Shown here piece after piece: positions 53,315 to 63,630 of a stretch of DNA of 64,000 nucleotides; position 1 is the stretch's first letter, and the number at the start of each line of letters is the position of its first letter. The notes below the pieces were generated by a model. The model saw nothing but the letters and a program-made list of their open reading frames with translations. It ran no database searches and was not told the origin of the DNA. Both the position numbers and the translations under genes were made by a program. The stretch spans positions 62,001 to 126,000 of the forward strand of contig CAZPHV010000004.1 of the NCBI GenBank assembly GCA_964586455.1, written 5' to 3'. This DNA comes from Aquimonas sp964586455. Its GTDB lineage: Bacteria; Pseudomonadota; Gammaproteobacteria; Xanthomonadales; Xanthomonadaceae.

Positions 53315-53347
53315 ACGTGTCGATCAATCACCTAATGATCGACACGT
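53315..53347. repeat. 12-bp perfect inverted repeat
   Basis: ACGTGTCGATCA at 53315-53326 and TGATCGACACGT at 53336-53347, with a 9-base loop and TTTT just after (terminator-like or operator). A further TGTCGAT half-site lies at 53357 onward. Confidence 0.7.
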
Positions 53348-53986
53348 TTTGGAGATGTGTCGATTCGATCGGCGAAACCTCGTGGCTTCCTCGCAAGTTC
53401 ACGCCAACGAGCAGGGAAGGCGCAGCCGGGGCAGCCGATGCGGCAATCAGAGGGCGATGAGCGCGAGCTTCGAGTCTTTGCTCGGGTCTAGGTCCGACGC
53501 GAAACTTCGACACGAAGCGATGGCAGGCGCTATCGCCGGTGCTGCCGCTGCGCACGCCATGCTCACGGGCATGCTGTGAGATCGCTTTGATCGCGAGCCG
53601 TGGCGCCCACGGGTTGCCTCACGGCATGAGTGACAGTGCGTAAGTGGTGGGTCGTGAAGCCACCGAAAAGACTGCTGAAAACCTTGATTTGCCGAGGTTG
53701 GTCGAGAGGTCTTCCGAAAGATACCCCCACGAATACCCCCGGAAGAATCCCGCTTAGGACGGAGGCAGCGGATGTTAGGGCGCCGCGTTCGGCTGGGGGC
53801 TGACCACTTGGAGAGGGTGTCGCCATAAAAAAGGGCGCGCGCGCTCGGCGGGGAGCATGCCGCTGAGCCGCGGCCAGCCACCCCTGTTGACCCTGCGCGC
53901 CGCTCGCGTGGAGACTCATGTCCCCTGTTAGGAGCGGACCGCCTTCGGCTTCAGCCGGGGAGCCCCGCACAGGCCCAGGGGTTTGA

Positions 53987-54014
53987 GCCCCGGCCTTGGT
54001 CGGGGCTCTTTTGC
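53987..54014 (+). terminator. Intrinsic terminator with no annotated gene upstream
   Basis: GAGCCCCG at 53987-53994 pairs with CGGGGCTC at 54003-54010, followed by TTTT. The last protein-coding gene on this strand ends over 800 bases earlier, so a non-coding transcript may end here. Confidence 0.75.
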
Positions 54015-54160
54015 TTCTTGCCATGCTGCTTGATTCGTCCGCGTGCGCTACACCTGCACTGAAGCCTCATGAGACCGCTCCGACACTCGGGTGAGCGACT
54101 TTGCTAGCCTGTTGGGTCAGCGGCTGCAGGCTCAGGGCCCCCTCATCAAGGCGCCGAGGC

Positions 54161-54571
54161 ATGTATCAGGTCACCCCCGAAACTTGGAACGAGATTTCAG
54201 CGGAGGGCGCGCTCGTCCACCCAACATGGGCGCGGATCATGTCGCTGCCGGAGTCGGAGATGATGAGCGCGCTCGATCAGTTGGCCGAGGTGTGGGAGCA
54301 GAGCTATCCCGCGCGATCGGTCCGCGCTGCGCTGTTGGTGGCGCCCTTGCTGGCGGAGCACGTAGCGATCACCGCCCATCTCGAAGATCACCCCATGGCG
54401 TGGGCGCTGAGGTCGGCCATGCCGGAGATCCTGTCCGTCGGTGAGGCCGTCGCGGTCGCGGAATCCGAGTTCATGCTGGAGCCGTCCCAGGCTGAAGCCC
54501 TTCAGCATCTCCTCGTCAGTCACCTTGCCGAATGCGACAGTGCGCCGTGCATGGAGCAGGCACCCGAATGA
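54161..54571 (+). CDS. Hypothetical protein, first of an unknown two-gene operon
   Basis: 136 residues from ATG 54161, with GAGG upstream. Acidic, mainly helical (MSLPESEMMSALDQLAEVWE, VRAALLVAPLLAEHVAITAH, EPSQAEALQHLLVSHLAECD), without signal peptide, membrane segment or known motif. The stop overlaps the next start (ATGA at 54568-54571). It starts an accessory region before the Hsp70/type I restriction genes, which read in the opposite direction. A regulatory or immunity/antitoxin-like role is possible but not supported by any motif. Confidence 0.6.
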   Translation: MYQVTPETWNEISAEGALVHPTWARIMSLPESEMMSALDQLAEVWEQSYPARSVRAALLVAPLLAEHVAITAHLEDHPMAWALRSAMPEILSVGEAVAVAESEFMLEPSQAEALQHLLVSHLAECDSAPCMEQAPE

Positions 54572-54855
54572 AGCAATCCCCGCCCTACGTCATCTTCCCG
54601 ATGACCGCAGCCCTGGAGCTCGCCGAGCGGATCTCGCCGCAGCGCGACTGCGATGAGGTGCTTGCCGCATTGGAGGCGAAGGCTGAGGAGATCACCGCGA
54701 AGCCGCTCGATGCCCCAGAGCGACAGCTACTGGCTGCCCTGCGTTGGCGCGCACGCTGGTTCTCCGTTCGATCGCCGACGCGTCCGCTGGAACCGCGGGA
54801 GAACGACGTGCACTACTGGCTGATCATGCAGAGCGGTTGTCCTTTGAACGCCTGA
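54568..54855 (+). CDS. Hypothetical protein, second of the two-gene operon
   Basis: 95 residues from ATG 54568, translationally coupled by ATGA to the gene before. MKQSPPYVIFPMTAALELAE, then DCDEVLAALEAKAEEITAKP, then LLAALRWRARWFSVRSPTRP and DVHYWLIMQSGCPLN. A small alpha-beta protein with a basic/aromatic centre. I do not recognise it. Confidence 0.58.
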   Translation: MKQSPPYVIFPMTAALELAERISPQRDCDEVLAALEAKAEEITAKPLDAPERQLLAALRWRARWFSVRSPTRPLEPRENDVHYWLIMQSGCPLNA

Positions 54856-55082
54856 TGCCTCAGGGCAGGCTGCCCGCGCTAGGCCCGCCAGCGGCGGTTT
54901 GCTTCTCGCTTCTCGCCCCTCGTGCTTTGGCAGCTCGCGCCCTTGAAGGCAGAGACCTCGGCAGCATCTCCGCGGGATACCCCATCGCTGGGGAAGTAAA
55001 ATTGGCGAATGCCAGGGTTTCTGCATGCTTGCTCCGGGGCTGCCGCGTCTCGATCAAGAGGGGCGCCATGGCCCGGAGGACA
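54856..55082. other. Convergent intergenic region
   Basis: 227 bases between the two-gene operon and the convergent Hsp70-like gene. No recognisable element. Confidence 0.4.
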
Positions 55083-56480
55083 TCACTGCCATGCGATAAG
55101 TGGCGAGCCCGTGCCTGCGATGGAGAGAGCCTGCAGAGCCGCGCCGCGGGATGCCGAAACGTCGAAGTCGGTGCTGTCGCCCGGTTCCAGCAGCGCCGCC
55201 TTCGGAAAGTAGGCGGCCAAGGCGCTCCGCACCTGCGGTATGAGGCTGCTGCAGCCGCTGATCAGCACGAGGCCTATTTCGTCGGCCTGCAGCTCACCGC
55301 AAGACAAGGCGTGCAGGATGGGCGCGAACATCGATACGCGCGCACCGCTCTGCGGCTCGAACGAACCGTTGCTGCTGAAGCCGACTATGGGGGCAAGCAT
55401 CGCCTCGAACGCCTCGCAGCGGAGGCTGGGGTCGCAGAGGTGGAGTGAGCGCCCTCGCCAGTGCACCTTGAAGTACCCGTCCAAACTCACGTCGAGGTCG
55501 GGGTCATCGCTGTCCGGATGGGCCGCGGCGCGCAGACGCAGACAGAGCTGTCGCTTCAGCTTCTCTGCCGGGGCGAGCAAAGCCGGCTCGAACACCGTGA
55601 GCCTGTCCTCGTCTGAAACCTCGCATGCGGCGATACCGCAGCGCTTGAGCAGCTCGGGCATGAGGTGATGCCGGACGATGGCGCGATCGATGTCGACGCC
55701 GCCGATTCGTGCGTCACGACAACTGGCTCGAAGTCGCGGCAGCAGCGTTGCATCGCCGGTGTCGAACTCGTAGATCGCAACGTCGCAGGCCGTTCCGCCG
55801 AAGTCGAAACTGAGGCAAGAACCACCGCAACGCAGTTGATCGATCACCTCCGGTCGACGGAAGCACAGGTCGAGCAGCACCGCGAGCGGCTCGTCGATCA
55901 GGGAGACGTGGCCCGGCGCGATCAGTCCGGTCGAGACTGCGGCGCGCAGGCTTGCAGAGCGCTGCGAGGCATCGAAAGAGGCAGGTACGCCTAGCACCCA
56001 GTGATCGGCGTGGGGACGATCGCCAATGCTGGACCCGATGATCAGTTGGTCGATCAGGAACCCTGCGATCTGCGTGGGCGTTCTGAATCCCCGCGGCGCT
56101 GCCGGGTACTCGCAGCCATGGCCAATCTCGCTCTTCGTCAACGCGAAGAAGTTCTGGCCCTGCTTGAACCCCTTGTTGAGCTTGAGCCGTTCTGCCGCAT
56201 GGCCGACGAGTACGCGGGTGTCGGTGAGAGCAAGCACGGAGGGCATGGCGAAGCCAGCGTCTGTTCTGCCTTCATCGTTGATCTCCGAAGCCTCGCAATA
56301 GATGTCGTCTCCGTCCTGCTCGGCGATGGCCAGGCGGCTGTTGCTGGTGCCGAGGTCGATGCCCACGCCGCACCCGTCGAACAGAGCGGCGCGAAGCGAC
56401 TGCAGCAGACTGGCGAAGGGGTCATGTGCCAAGCGTGTATGCCTCTGGGTGCGCGAAGTCGCCGCTGTTGCGTCGATCAA
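55083..56480 (-). CDS. Hsp70-family ATPase domain protein without substrate-binding domain
   Basis: 465 residues from TTG 56480, 20 bases after the hsdR stop. Hsp70 nucleotide-binding signatures in order: GIDLGTSNSRLAIAEQ (phosphate 1, about 40-55), VLGVPASFDASQRSASLRAA, HVSLIDEPLAVLLDLC, SCLSFDFGGTACDVAIYEFD (phosphate 2), DARIGGVDIDRAIVRHHLM, EKLKRQLCLRLRAA and IGLVLISGCSSLIPQVRSAL (adenosine-binding). The protein ends where the substrate-binding domain should start, so it is not a chaperone of the DnaK type. The N-terminal 35 residues are an extra helical extension. It is the last gene of the minus-strand hsdM-hsdS-hsdR series, so it may act as an ATP-driven switch or accessory in defence (inference). 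Confidence 0.85.
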   Translation of the reverse strand: MIDATAATSRTQRHTRLAHDPFASLLQSLRAALFDGCGVGIDLGTSNSRLAIAEQDGDDIYCEASEINDEGRTDAGFAMPSVLALTDTRVLVGHAAERLKLNKGFKQGQNFFALTKSEIGHGCEYPAAPRGFRTPTQIAGFLIDQLIIGSSIGDRPHADHWVLGVPASFDASQRSASLRAAVSTGLIAPGHVSLIDEPLAVLLDLCFRRPEVIDQLRCGGSCLSFDFGGTACDVAIYEFDTGDATLLPRLRASCRDARIGGVDIDRAIVRHHLMPELLKRCGIAACEVSDEDRLTVFEPALLAPAEKLKRQLCLRLRAAAHPDSDDPDLDVSLDGYFKVHWRGRSLHLCDPSLRCEAFEAMLAPIVGFSSNGSFEPQSGARVSMFAPILHALSCGELQADEIGLVLISGCSSLIPQVRSALAAYFPKAALLEPGDSTDFDVSASRGAALQALSIAGTGSPLIAWQ

Positions 56481-56500
56481 CGGCTCATTGCTTTGTGCGC

Positions 56501-59500
56501 CTAAGCGCGGGCGCCAGCCCTCGCGAAGTCTCCCCTCACCGCCCGCTGCCAGACATGGGCGTATACGCCTGCAGCCAAGGACTCCTTGTCCTCCTCGCTA
56601 TACGGCGGTGACGGCAGGTCGGAGTAAATCTGGTCGAGGATGAAGACGCGAACGTCGCCCTTGGTCTGCTCCTTCTCCCAGAAACGATCGAGCTTGCTCA
56701 GGCGGGATTCGATGGCGGCGAGCAGGCCCTTGCTGGCGAGCTTCAGCTTCTCGCGCGCTGTCTTGTCCAGGCTGTCCAGCTTGTCCTTCCGCAGCAGGTC
56801 GAAGAGCGCCAGCTCCTCTTCGCTGAGGCCCTCTGAGGCCGCGCGCTGTTGCTCCGCGTCGAGATCCTCGATCAGGCCGACAAGGCGCCTGAAGGTCTCC
56901 TCGATGGTCGTGCGGTCCTTCTCCTGGTTGTATTCCGCAACGATCCGCTCGTACCTCTCCTGATAGTCGATCCGCGTCGGGTTCTTCGCCAGCAGCTTGG
57001 CCAGCTTCTGCTCGATGACCTCGGTGATGTCCTTGAGCGCGGTCGCCTTGCGTTTCACCTTCTTCGCGAACTCGTCCCGCAGGCGATCAAGATTGAGCCG
57101 GCTGAGGTCGAAGGTGAGCCCCTCTTTCTGGTCCTCGCCGGGTGCCTGCGTGAGGATGGCCGCGTTGACGATGCGGTGCAGCTCTTTCAGAAGCTCGGTC
57201 ACGTCCGAGGTGTCGCGACGCTCGGTCAGCTTCTTGTAGATGGCCTCGATGTTGTCGTGACGTTCGGCGTACTGGTACACCGTCGGCTCGACCAGCAGCG
57301 CCTTGAAGCGACTGAACACCTCACGAGCCAGGATCTCGAAGCGGCGCTTGGCGTCCTCCGTGCTATAGACGGCCTCGACCGCGTCCGCCAGCCCCTGAAT
57401 GCGCGTGAAGCCCTTGCTGCCGATCAGCGCAGCAGAGTCGAAGCCGAGGCTCTGCAGATGCGCCTCGGTGGCGACCAGGGACTCCAGCAGGGCCTGAACG
57501 CGCTCCTCGATCGGCGCGACGATCTCCTCGCCGCTGCCGGCGCCGTCACCCAGCGCGTATTGCGCCAGCGCCTGACGCAGGCTCTTGAGCATGCCGTTGT
57601 AGTCAACGATCAGGCCGAAGTCCTTGCCCGGGTAGACGCGGTTGGCGCGAGCGATCGCCTGCATCAGCGTGTGCGCCTTCATCGGCTTGTCGATGTAGAG
57701 GGTGGACAGCGACTCGACATCGAAGCCAGTCAGCCACATCGCGCAGACGATGGCCACGCGGAAGGGATGCTTCGGGTCCTTGAAGGCGGTTTCCACGTCA
57801 ACGCGCTTGCCGTCTGCCGTCGCGAAGCCCTTCTTGATCAGCTCCCGATGGGGAACGATGTCGAAGCCCCAGGCCTTGTAGTCAGCGACCTCGTTCTGCG
57901 CTTCGCTGACGATGATCTCGATGCGGGTTTCGTCCAGCCAATCCGCCTGCGACTGCAGCTGGCGGGCGTCCTGCTGCAGCTTCGCCTGTACGGCAGGGTC
58001 CACCTCCGCTGCCGCGCGTGCCTGCGCATCGGCCGCGGCGGACCTCACTGCTGCCGCTTTGGCCCGCCAGTGCGGGCCGATGCGCTGATACATCCGCGCG
58101 CAGGTGATCTTGTCGATGCACACCAGCAGGGCCTTGCCCGACTCCCAGCGGGTAGCGCAATGCGCGACGAAATCCGCCGCGACTTTGTCGAGGCGCGCGT
58201 CGGCGGTGATCACCTCGTAGTCCTTGCCCAGCAGGCGCTGCAGCAGGGCCGACTGGTCGGGGTCAAGATCGGCCTGCTCCACCTTCTCGGCGATCAGGTC
58301 GTTCAGATCCGGCCGCGCCACGCCCAGCTTCTCGCCGCGGTTCTCGTAGACCAGCTTGACGGTGGCGCCGTCTTCTTCCGAGCGCTTGAAGTCGTAACGC
58401 GAAACGTAGTCGCCGAAGATGCGCTTGGTCACTTCGTCCTGGGTGAACAGCGGCGTGCCGGTGAAGCCGATGAAGGCCGCATTCGGCAGCGCGATGCGCA
58501 TGTTGCGGGCGAAGCGTCCGGCCTGGGTGCGGTGAGCTTCGTCCGAGATCACGATGATGTCGTCGCGCTCGCTGTAGGGCTCACCGGGCCGCAGGTCCTG
58601 GTGGAACTTGTGGATCAGGCTGAAGACGTAGGGGTGGTTCTCACGCAGCACGGCCTGCAGGTCCGGGCCGGAGGCCGCGCGCGGCGCCTGGTCGCTGACG
58701 ATGCCGCAGCCGACGAAGGTCTTGTAGATCTGGCTGTCGAGATCGTGGCGGTCTGTCATCAGCAGAAAGGTGAAGCTGCCGGGCAGCCTGCGGCGCACCT
58801 TCTCGGCGAAGAAGGCCATCGAGTACGACTTGCCGCTGCCCTGCGTATGCCAGAACACGCCCAGCCGGCCCAGGTCAGGGTGGGCGCGCTCGATGATGTC
58901 GATCGGCCCCTTGGGCACATAGCTGGGCCGCGCATCCGCCACCGCGCGCGCGGGCCCCTCTGGCGTCTGGCGCTTTGGCTTGGGCTCGGGGCGCTCCAGC
59001 GGCAGCTCGACTACCCGGTAGCGCAGGCGCTCCTCGGGTGGGAACTCACGCTTCAGCGCCTCCTGGCGGGCCACCGAGGCGACCGCGCGGTTCACCCCCA
59101 GCACCTGATGGTTGCGCGCCACCACCTTGCGCGTGGCGCCCGCCTTGCTCTCATCGAACAGGATGAAGTTCTCCAGCAGGTCGAGCAGGCGATCGTGGCG
59201 CAGCATGCCGTTCAGCAGGGTTTCGGCGGCCAGGCTGCCGGCGTCGGCCTCGTCCTGCCGCTTCCACTCGTAGAAGTGCTCCCAGCTGCTGGTGATCGAG
59301 CCGTAGCGGGCGTGATGGCCGTTGGAGACCACCAGAAACGCGTTGTGGTGGAAGGCATGCGCGATGACGTTCTCGTCCATGTAGTCGCGCAGGTTGTTGT
59401 CGAAGCCAGCGCGGATGTTCTTGTGCACCGCCTTCAGCTCGATGAACACCAGCGGCAGGCCGTTGACAAAGCAGACCAGGTCGGCGCGACGGTTGTAGTT

Positions 59501-59947
59501 CGGCGTGCGCAGGCCGGTCAGCTTCAGCTCGCGCACGGCGAGGAAGCGGTTGGCCCCGGGCGCGTTGTCGAAGTCGATCACCCGCGCTCTCGCCGTGTGC
59601 TGGCGCCCGTCTGCATCGCGATAGCTCACCGGCACGCCGCTGCGGATCAGTCGGTGGAAGTCGCGGTTGTGCTGCACCAGCGACCGACTGACATCGAACA
59701 CGGTCAGCGCGCGCAGCGCCTCGTCGATGGCCACCGCCGGCAGCTGCGGGTTCAGGCGCTCCAGCGCTGCGCGCAGGTCGCGCAGCAGCACCGCCTGTTC
59801 GGTGCTGTCGCGGCCCAGGGTGCCGGTCGGGCCGAAGCTTTCGTCGTTCCAGGCGTAGACGCTCTCCCAGCCCAGCGCGTTCCGCAGGTGGTCGGCAAAG
59901 GTCTGCTGGACCAGACGGTCCTCACTGTTGATGCCAGTCACCGCCAT
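56501..59947 (-). CDS. hsdR: Type I restriction enzyme R subunit
   Basis: 1148 residues. N-terminal PD-(D/E)xK nuclease: RRADLVCFVNGLPLVFIELK gives D156...E170-x-K172. Walker A HTQGSGKSYSMAFFAEKV at about 367-384, then LLMTDRHDLDSQIYKTF, the DEAH box VISDEAHRTQAGRFARNM, SAT-type FIGFTGTPLFTQDEVTKRIF, and the C-terminal RecA lobe IVCAMWLTGFDVESLSTLYI with KAHTLMQAIARANRVYPGK. It translocates DNA and cuts far from the recognition site. A low-complexity insert (about 310-348, EPKPKRQTPEGPARAVADAR) separates the nuclease from the helicase. Transcribed after hsdS with 24 bases between. Confidence 0.97.
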   Translation of the reverse strand: MAVTGINSEDRLVQQTFADHLRNALGWESVYAWNDESFGPTGTLGRDSTEQAVLLRDLRAALERLNPQLPAVAIDEALRALTVFDVSRSLVQHNRDFHRLIRSGVPVSYRDADGRQHTARARVIDFDNAPGANRFLAVRELKLTGLRTPNYNRRADLVCFVNGLPLVFIELKAVHKNIRAGFDNNLRDYMDENVIAHAFHHNAFLVVSNGHHARYGSITSSWEHFYEWKRQDEADAGSLAAETLLNGMLRHDRLLDLLENFILFDESKAGATRKVVARNHQVLGVNRAVASVARQEALKREFPPEERLRYRVVELPLERPEPKPKRQTPEGPARAVADARPSYVPKGPIDIIERAHPDLGRLGVFWHTQGSGKSYSMAFFAEKVRRRLPGSFTFLLMTDRHDLDSQIYKTFVGCGIVSDQAPRAASGPDLQAVLRENHPYVFSLIHKFHQDLRPGEPYSERDDIIVISDEAHRTQAGRFARNMRIALPNAAFIGFTGTPLFTQDEVTKRIFGDYVSRYDFKRSEEDGATVKLVYENRGEKLGVARPDLNDLIAEKVEQADLDPDQSALLQRLLGKDYEVITADARLDKVAADFVAHCATRWESGKALLVCIDKITCARMYQRIGPHWRAKAAAVRSAAADAQARAAAEVDPAVQAKLQQDARQLQSQADWLDETRIEIIVSEAQNEVADYKAWGFDIVPHRELIKKGFATADGKRVDVETAFKDPKHPFRVAIVCAMWLTGFDVESLSTLYIDKPMKAHTLMQAIARANRVYPGKDFGLIVDYNGMLKSLRQALAQYALGDGAGSGEEIVAPIEERVQALLESLVATEAHLQSLGFDSAALIGSKGFTRIQGLADAVEAVYSTEDAKRRFEILAREVFSRFKALLVEPTVYQYAERHDNIEAIYKKLTERRDTSDVTELLKELHRIVNAAILTQAPGEDQKEGLTFDLSRLNLDRLRDEFAKKVKRKATALKDITEVIEQKLAKLLAKNPTRIDYQERYERIVAEYNQEKDRTTIEETFRRLVGLIEDLDAEQQRAASEGLSEEELALFDLLRKDKLDSLDKTAREKLKLASKGLLAAIESRLSKLDRFWEKEQTKGDVRVFILDQIYSDLPSPPYSEEDKESLAAGVYAHVWQRAVRGDFARAGARA

Positions 59948-59971
59948 GCCGGGCTCCTGATCAGGCGAGGG

Positions 59972-61089
<1,118 letters not shown>

Positions 61090-61093
<4 letters not shown>

Positions 61094-63201
61094 ACGCCCA
61101 GCTCCTCAAAGTTCCGCGCAATCCGCGCTGCCAGCTCGACGGCCTCTTCGTTGAGGCCCTTCAGGTCGATATGGATCGAGCGCAGCGCCTCCTCGAAGTC
61201 GAAGTCCTCGTCCACTTCCTGCGGCGCCACGCCGACGTAGCGGCCCGGCGTCAGGCTCCAATCGTGGGCAGCGATCTCGCTGCGGTAGACGCGCTTGACC
61301 AGGCCCTCGATATTGCGGAACTCCGCCTCGGGAAAGCGCTCATGCAGCCAGTCAGCCTGCTTCACGAAGTAGCGGGTCTGCCGCAGGGCTTCCACCGCAG
61401 CGGCGCGCGCGGATTCCAGCGCCTTGCGGGCGCGGTTGATCTCGGCGCTGGGCCACAGCTCGGAGTCCTTGGCGGCCAGCTCCTTGACGGCCACATCGAC
61501 CACGCGCCCTGTCAGCTTGATGGCGTGATCGAGCTGGCGGCTCAGGTCGCGGCAGCGGTCGGCCAGAGGATGCAGCGCATGTCGCGCGGATTTCAGGCGG
61601 TTGTTGCTGAGCGCTGATGCCTGCATTTCTGACCACTCTTGCGAGCGATCGGAGACCTCCCAACCGAGGCTTGCAACGTCGTCTGCGATCAGGGCTCTCG
61701 CGCCTTCGAGCTCGGCCCAGGCGTCCTTCAGCGGATCGACCTCGCGCGGCACCTGCGCAAAGGGCGCGATCAGCGCCTGCAGCTGCGCCAGCGTCTGCTG
61801 GAATTCGGCGAGCGGCGCCGGCATGGCTTCCGCACGCGCAAGCGCGGTGCCCAGGTAGGACTGCAGCAGGCCCATGAAGCGCTGCGTCTGCCCGCGGTAC
61901 AGCCAGACGATGGCGGCGAGGTTTTTCTGCTGCTCGGGGCTGAAGTCGTAGATGGCGCGGGTCACCTTTCGGAAGATGCCGCGCGCATCGAGCATCAGCA
62001 CCTGGTCGCGGCGTTCCTCATCGCGCTCCTTGGCGCGGTCGAAGAACCACAGCTGGCAGGGCACCGTACGGGTGTAGAAGAAGTTGCCGCGGATGTCGAT
62101 CATCACGTCAACGGCGCCGGTCTCGACCAGCTTTTGCCGCACCACGGCCTCATCTCGCCCTGCGCTGGAGGCCTGGGACGACATCACGATGCCCGCGCGA
62201 CCGCGCTCGTTGAGGTAGCTGTAGAAGTAGGACAGCCACAGGTAGTTGGCGTTGGAGACCTTCTTGGCCTTGTTCACCCCTGGCAGGCCGAAGGGCAGTC
62301 GCGGGTCGTTCTTGACCTTGTCCGCATCCACCTCGTCGACATTGAAGGGCGGGTTGGCCATCACGAAGTCGCACCTGCCGCGCAGCTCGTGCGGGTCCTG
62401 GTAGTAGGTGATGGCTTCATCGCCCGAACGGATGCTGCCCTGCAGGCCGTGAACGGCCAAATTGATCTGTGCCAGCTTGGCGGTGGTCTCGTTCTTTTCG
62501 TGGCCGTAGAAGGTCACCCGCGACATCGTGTCTTCGCCAGCGCTCTCGATGAAGTGGCTGGACTGCACGAACATGCCGCCGGAGCCGCAGGCCGGGTCGA
62601 AGACGATGCCGTGGTCGGGCTCGATCACGTTGACGAGGGTCTGCACGATCGAGGGGGGAGTGAAGAACTCGCCGTTGTCGTGTGCGGCGAGCTTCGAGAA
62701 CTCAGCGAGGAAGTATTCGTAGATCCGGCCGAACACGTCGCCTGAGGCCGTACGCAGGGCCTCGGCATCGAACAGCCGCAGCATGCGCTCCAGCACTTCG
62801 TCCTTGAAGCGCGCGTAGTCCTTGGGGAGCTGGCCCTTCAGTGGCGGGTAGTGCGCCTCCACTTCCTCCATGGCGCGAGTCAGCGCGCTGCCCAGCTGGC
62901 CATCCTTGGGCATTGCCATAAGCACGTCGAAGCGCGCGGCTTCGGGCAGGAACATCGCCCGGCGTCGGTGGAAGTCGGCATCCACCAATGGACGGTTCGG
63001 CATCTTGCCCGCCGCTTTGTCCGCCTCGATGGCCGCCATGGCCTCGTAGTAGCGATTGCTGGCATGGCGCAGGAACAGCAGGCCCATGATCGGCATGAAG
63101 TACTCGTTCGACGCGAGGCCCGTGTTGGCGCGCAGGTCGTCGGCGATCTTCCAGAGGTCAGCCTCGAACTGCTCAAGGCCGGCGAAGTGATCGGCGATCA
63201 T
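61090..63201 (-). CDS. hsdM: Type I restriction-modification DNA methyltransferase subunit
   Basis: 703 residues. Adenine-N6 methyltransferase: motif I FDPACGSGGMFVQSSHF (D202 onward) and motif IV DFVMANPPFNVDEVDADK (NPPF at about 283). The N-terminal HsdM domain (FEADLWKIADDLRANTGLAS, MPIMGLLFLRHASNR) is present; the C-terminal third (about 440-700) is a helical extension longer than usual for HsdM (about 520), rich in Ala/Arg/Glu. It makes the M2S methylase with HsdS. Followed directly by hsdS. Confidence 0.96.
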
Positions 63202-63324
63202 GTGAATCAGATTCCTCGTGAGATTTTGCGGACCAGAGCTCGGATGAGACAGAGGGTGGGCCGGTGCGGGACGCCCGCTGATCCATGCCCAGCAGTCGAA
63301 GCGTGCGTCTCGATCGGGATCAGC
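63202..63324 (-). promoter_or_regulatory. Probable promoter region of the hsd operon
   Basis: 123 bases between the 98-aa gene and hsdM on the minus strand. No clear -10/-35 pair is visible; it is the only sizeable space before hsdM. Confidence 0.3.
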
Positions 63325-63621
63325 CTAGGTTGCGCGTTTGACGTGTCGGACAGCGCGGTGGCCCGGCTTGTAGAGACCGCCCACCGCGCCATCCTTGGAG
63401 CGACAGCGGACGGCATACCCATGCTCGAACACCTTGCGGATCATGGTGGCCTCGTCAACCTCTTCCCCCGCTTCAAGCGTGTTGCCACCGGTGCCGCCGG
63501 GAGACACTCGGAACGCTATGTTGCCGGTGTCCCTGCGCTTCATCTGGACGGGAAAGACTTCCACGCCCGTGTCGAGCACGAAGCTGAATGCCGAAGAGAA
63601 TCGATCCTGCCTTGCTGCCAT
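63325..63621 (-). CDS. Hypothetical 98-aa protein between HNH and hsdM
   Basis: Nine bases after the HNH stop, so co-transcribed. SSAFSFVLDTGVEVFPVQMK, RDTGNIAFRVSPGGTGGNTL and EEVDEATMIRKVFEHGYAVR suggest a beta-rich domain followed by a helix; RCRSKDGAVGGLYKPGHRAV is basic at the C-terminus and could bind nucleic acid. No known family recognised. Position suggests an accessory to the HNH enzyme or to the restriction system (inference). Confidence 0.65.
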   Translation of the reverse strand: MAARQDRFSSAFSFVLDTGVEVFPVQMKRRDTGNIAFRVSPGGTGGNTLEAGEEVDEATMIRKVFEHGYAVRCRSKDGAVGGLYKPGHRAVRHVKRAT

Positions 63622-63630
63622 GGCTCTGTC

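Larger units (their letters stand above)
53150..54160. other. About 1 kb without a convincing gene; likely island edge
   Basis: Open frames are overlapping, short and motif-free. It contains a 12-bp perfect inverted repeat (53315-53347), a TACCCCCACGAATACCCCC motif at about 53723-53741 of the kind seen near phage-type integrase genes, and an intrinsic terminator at 53987-54014. A 40-aa ORF (53457-53579) with GAGGG just before the ATG is the only short candidate and I do not trust it. I infer the border between core genes and an accessory island. Confidence 0.5.

Noticed and set aside
53457..53579. 40-aa ORF in the island boundary
   Set aside because: The SD-like GAGGG is too close to the ATG, there is no motif, and the surrounding region is non-coding.
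53690..53760. Possible tRNA or att site
   Set aside because: No cloverleaf can be drawn and no T-loop GTTCGA sequence is present; only the TACCCCC motif was kept as a hint.
54744..55448. 234-codon + strand frame
   Set aside because: Mostly antisense to the Hsp70-like gene and overlapping the end of the 95-aa gene; no motif.
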